From: Nocardioides sp. | GTDB taxonomy: Bacteria; Actinomycetota; Actinomycetes; Propionibacteriales; Nocardioidaceae | Assembly (NCBI GenBank): GCA_025965295.1 | Contig: JAOPXF010000066.1 | Coordinates: forward strand, 1-6,788 | Length of the DNA: 6,788 bases | Reading direction: 5' to 3' | Shown: positions 5,523 to 6,788 of the stretch, piece by piece | Position numbering within the stretch: the stretch's first letter is position 1 | Layout: every line of letters begins with the position of its first letter | Made by a program: the position numbers and the translations under genes | The notes under the pieces: model-generated | Seen by the model: only the letters and a program-made list of their open reading frames with translations | Databases searched by the model: none | What the model was told of the DNA's origin: nothing

Positions 5523-6122
5523 ATGCGCACCGTCTTCCGCTGTGACGACCCCGACGTGAACCCCTACCGCCTGCTCACGGCCGTCGTCGTGCCCCGCCCC
5601 ATCGCCTGGATCTCGACCCTCGACGCGGCGGGGGTCGGCAACCTGGCGCCGCACTCGTTCTTCAGCGTCGCCTGCGCCACGCCGCCGATCGTGTCGTTCA
5701 CCTCGGTGGGCGACAAGGACACGCTCGCCAACGTCCTCGCGACCGGCGAGTTCGTGGTCAACCTCGCGACCCGCCCGATGATGGACCAGGTCAACAACAG
5801 CAGCGCCCGCTTCGGCCCCGAGGTCGACGAGGCCGCGGCCCTCGGCATCGCGCTCGAGCCCAGCGCGACCGTGGCCCCGCCGCGGGTCACCGACTCCCCC
5901 GCCTCCCTCGAGTGCCGCCTGCACAGCACCCACAGGCTCGGCGACTCGACGCTGGTCCTGGGCACCGTCCTGGCCATCACCGTCGACGACGAGGCCCTGG
6001 TCGACGGCCGCCCCGCGATGGAGCACCTGCAGCCGCTCTCCCGGCTCGGCGGCGACGAATGGGGCCTGCCGCCGGAGGTCGTCGCCGTACGCCGCCCGCA
6101 GCGGCCGGAGGACATCGTCTGA
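5523..6122 (+). CDS. Flavin reductase family protein (FMN-binding split barrel)
   Basis: 199 residues from ATG 5523 (MRTVFRCDDPDVNPYRLL). The hallmark segment is RPIAWISTLDAAGVGNLAPH followed by SFFSVACATPPIVSFTSVG, the FMN-binding core of the DIM6/NTAB flavin reductase-like family. DTLANVLATGEFVVNL and the later ECRLHSTHRLGDSTLVLG strand-rich part complete the split barrel, with the length usual for the family. Related proteins bind FMN and either reduce it with NAD(P)H for a partner monooxygenase or act as stand-alone flavoproteins; no partner monooxygenase is in the window. The frame is open for 38 codons upstream, but that part overlaps the OsmC-like gene on the other strand and is arginine/glycine-rich without domain features. 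It is divergent from the OsmC/SDR operon and is followed 108 bp later by the IscA-like gene, which has its own SD. Confidence 0.88.
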   Translation: MRTVFRCDDPDVNPYRLLTAVVVPRPIAWISTLDAAGVGNLAPHSFFSVACATPPIVSFTSVGDKDTLANVLATGEFVVNLATRPMMDQVNNSSARFGPEVDEAAALGIALEPSATVAPPRVTDSPASLECRLHSTHRLGDSTLVLGTVLAITVDDEALVDGRPAMEHLQPLSRLGGDEWGLPPEVVAVRRPQRPEDIV

Positions 6123-6165
6123 GCGGTGGGCGGGCGACTCTGACACGCCCGGGATCACATCCGGT

Positions 6166-6194
6166 TTGCGTCATCGCGCCTCGTTGGCAATGGT
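6166..6194 (+). promoter_or_regulatory. Tentative promoter of the IscA-like gene
   Basis: TTGCGT (6166-6171) and AATGGT (6189-6194) are spaced by 17 bp. Both are partial matches to -35 and -10 elements. They would give a leader of about 30 bases containing the GGAAGG ribosome binding site. An inverted repeat GGCAA-N9-TTGCC (6186-6204) overlaps the -10 region. The assignment is weak. Confidence 0.25.
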
Positions 6195-6218
6195 GGAGGT
6201 TGCCCATGCACGCCAATC

Positions 6219-6224
6219 GGAAGG
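6219..6224 (+). promoter_or_regulatory. Ribosome binding site of the IscA-like gene
   Basis: GGAAGG lies six bases before ATG 6231, a normal SD spacing. It makes this gene one of the few in the window with a clear SD. A second, stronger purine tract, GGTGGAGG (6192-6199), sits six bases before another ATG at 6206 in a different frame. Confidence 0.55.
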
Positions 6225-6230
6225 CGAGTC

Positions 6231-6518
6231 ATGCTCACCCTCACCGAGAACGCCAGCACGATCATCCACGACATCACCACCCAGCCCGGCCTCGCGGACA
6301 CCGCGGGCCTGCGGATCAGCGCCGAGGCCGAGGCCGCGGAGCCCACGTTCGCCGTCAGCGCGGCCCAGGCCCCCGAGCCCGGTGACCAGACCCTGGAGCA
6401 GGACGGCGCGACCATCTACCTCGACCAGGACGCCGCCGTCATGCTCGACGACAAGGTGCTCGACGCCGCCGTCGACCCCGAGGGCAAGGTCGAGTTCGCG
6501 CTCGGTCTCCAGGGCTGA
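6231..6518 (+). CDS. IscA/HesB-like (Fe-S biogenesis fold) protein lacking cysteines
   Basis: 95 residues. The start MLTLTENASTIIHDI, the strand GLRISAEAE, the middle GATIYLDQDAA and the ending KVLDAAVDPEGKVEFAL follow the A-type carrier (IscA/SufA/HesB) fold, in which LT..A...I, GLR, ...YLD and a C-terminal C-G-C segment appear in the same order. True carriers bind the cluster or iron through three cysteines (one mid-protein, two in the C-terminal CGC). This protein contains no cysteine at all, so it should not carry a cluster in the usual way. Actinobacteria commonly have such short proteins, annotated as Fe-S cluster assembly protein HesB or IscA-like; their function is unknown to me. The protein is acidic. 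It forms a single-gene unit ending 30 bases before the strong hairpin at 6549-6584. Confidence 0.8.
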   Translation: MLTLTENASTIIHDITTQPGLADTAGLRISAEAEAAEPTFAVSAAQAPEPGDQTLEQDGATIYLDQDAAVMLDDKVLDAAVDPEGKVEFALGLQG

Positions 6519-6548
6519 GCCACCCCCGACGGGCCGAGCCCCGACGTA

Positions 6549-6584
6549 CGACGAACCCCGGACCGTGTGGTCCGGGGTTCGTCG
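6549..6584. terminator. Strong hairpin between convergent genes, likely bidirectional terminator
   Basis: A perfect 16-bp stem (CGACGAACCCCGGACC and its complement) closes a GTGT loop. It sits between the end of the IscA-like gene (6518) and the end of the minus-strand small gene (6602). On the plus strand it is followed by CGTTCTGG, so the T-run is very short, as is common in actinobacterial terminators. Its symmetry allows it to serve both genes. Confidence 0.75.
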
Positions 6585-6601
6585 CGTTCTGGGGCCCGCG
6601 G

Positions 6602-6742
6602 TCAGCCGTTGCGGCGCCGGGAACGGCGCTGGCGCCGCTCGTCCTGGCGGGCCAGCTCCACGTTGCGCAGGAGAGCACGATCCTGGTCCGAGTAGGCCCG
6701 TCCGTCGACGATGCCGTAGGCCAGGTGCAGCTGCGTGTTCAT
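6602..6742 (-). CDS. Small basic protein of 46 residues, function unknown
   Basis: ATG 6742 opens a frame of 46 codons ending in TGA 6604-6602. The N-terminal part, MNTQLHLAYGIVDGRAYSDQ, is mildly hydrophobic. The rest is helical and charged (DRALLRNVELARQDERR) and ends in an Arg-rich tail (QRRSRRRNG). I recall similar tiny proteins with a hydrophobic start and Arg-rich end in Nocardioides-type genomes, but I know no function; RNA or DNA binding through the tail is speculation. Translation signals are good: the leader GAAAGGGATGATC (6760-6748) closely follows the extended complement of the 16S rRNA 3' end (GAAAGGAGGTGATC) with one gap and one mismatch, about 10 bases before the ATG. The hairpin at 6549-6584 lies just beyond its stop. 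The promoter is probably outside the window. Confidence 0.6.
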   Translation of the reverse strand: MNTQLHLAYGIVDGRAYSDQDRALLRNVELARQDERRQRRSRRRNG

Positions 6743-6788
6743 GAAGTGATCATCCCTTTCGGCCGCTCTCGGGGCCGTCCCTGTGTAA

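Noticed and set aside
5456..5530. N-terminal extension of the OsmC-like protein to ATG 5530
   Set aside because: The extension lacks family features and would pass the start of the divergent gene; ATG 5455 gives the normal family length.
4061..5545. A 494-codon open frame on the plus strand opposite the SDR and OsmC-like genes
   Set aside because: Antisense shadow: composition is Arg/Gly/Val-rich without motifs, while the minus-strand frames show complete SDR and OsmC signatures.
5397..6158. A 253-codon minus-strand frame opposite the flavin reductase
   Set aside because: Shadow composition; the plus-strand frame carries the FMN-binding hallmark segment.

Overview
High-GC DNA with almost every codon ending in G or C. 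GTG starts, SD-less genes carrying a TAnnnT box 5-6 nt before the start codon, an actinobacterial LexA operator and a DUF222/HNH (13E12-type) gene all point to an actinomycete. Nocardioides or another Nocardioidaceae member is the best guess; this rests on recalled family resemblance, as no search was possible. The window looks like an ordinary chromosomal segment of short transcription units. There is no tRNA, rRNA, CRISPR array, insertion sequence or phage module.

Layout. Positions 1-261 (-) hold the 5' end of a DUF222/HNH gene, broken by an in-frame TAG and preceded by a sigma70-like promoter whose spacer is a near-perfect LexA (SOS) box. Positions 440-2334 (+) are a two-gene operon: an aldo/keto reductase and, with stop and start codons overlapping, a D-threonine aldolase/D-serine dehydratase-like PLP enzyme. 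Positions 2356-3030 (+) encode an exported lipoprotein cyclophilin. It converges, with a 14-bp tail overlap, on a small two-helix membrane protein (3017-3217, -), which lies downstream of an aminoglycoside-adenylyltransferase-like nucleotidyltransferase (3329-4054, -). These last two genes use visibly more A/T-ending codons than their neighbours. Positions 4121-5455 (-) are an OsmC-like protein followed 3 nt later by a short-chain dehydrogenase. They are divergently transcribed, across 67 bp, from a flavin reductase-like protein (5523-6122, +). Next come a cysteine-free IscA/HesB-like protein (6231-6518, +), a 16-bp perfect hairpin between convergent genes, and a 46-residue basic protein (6602-6742, -).

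How the genes work together. Four gene products (AKR, SDR, OsmC-like, flavin reductase-like) belong to redox or detoxification families, and the OsmC/SDR pair shares a divergent promoter region with the flavin reductase. No pathway can be assembled from this window, and I see no convincing new multi-gene system. The most informative observations are the SOS-controlled but interrupted DUF222/HNH gene, the repeated -10-to-start geometry that predicts leaderless mRNAs, the IscA fold lacking all cluster-ligand cysteines, and the compositionally distinct nucleotidyltransferase/membrane-protein pair. No gene-free stretch exceeds 300 bases. The longest, 262-439, contains only the two promoter regions.
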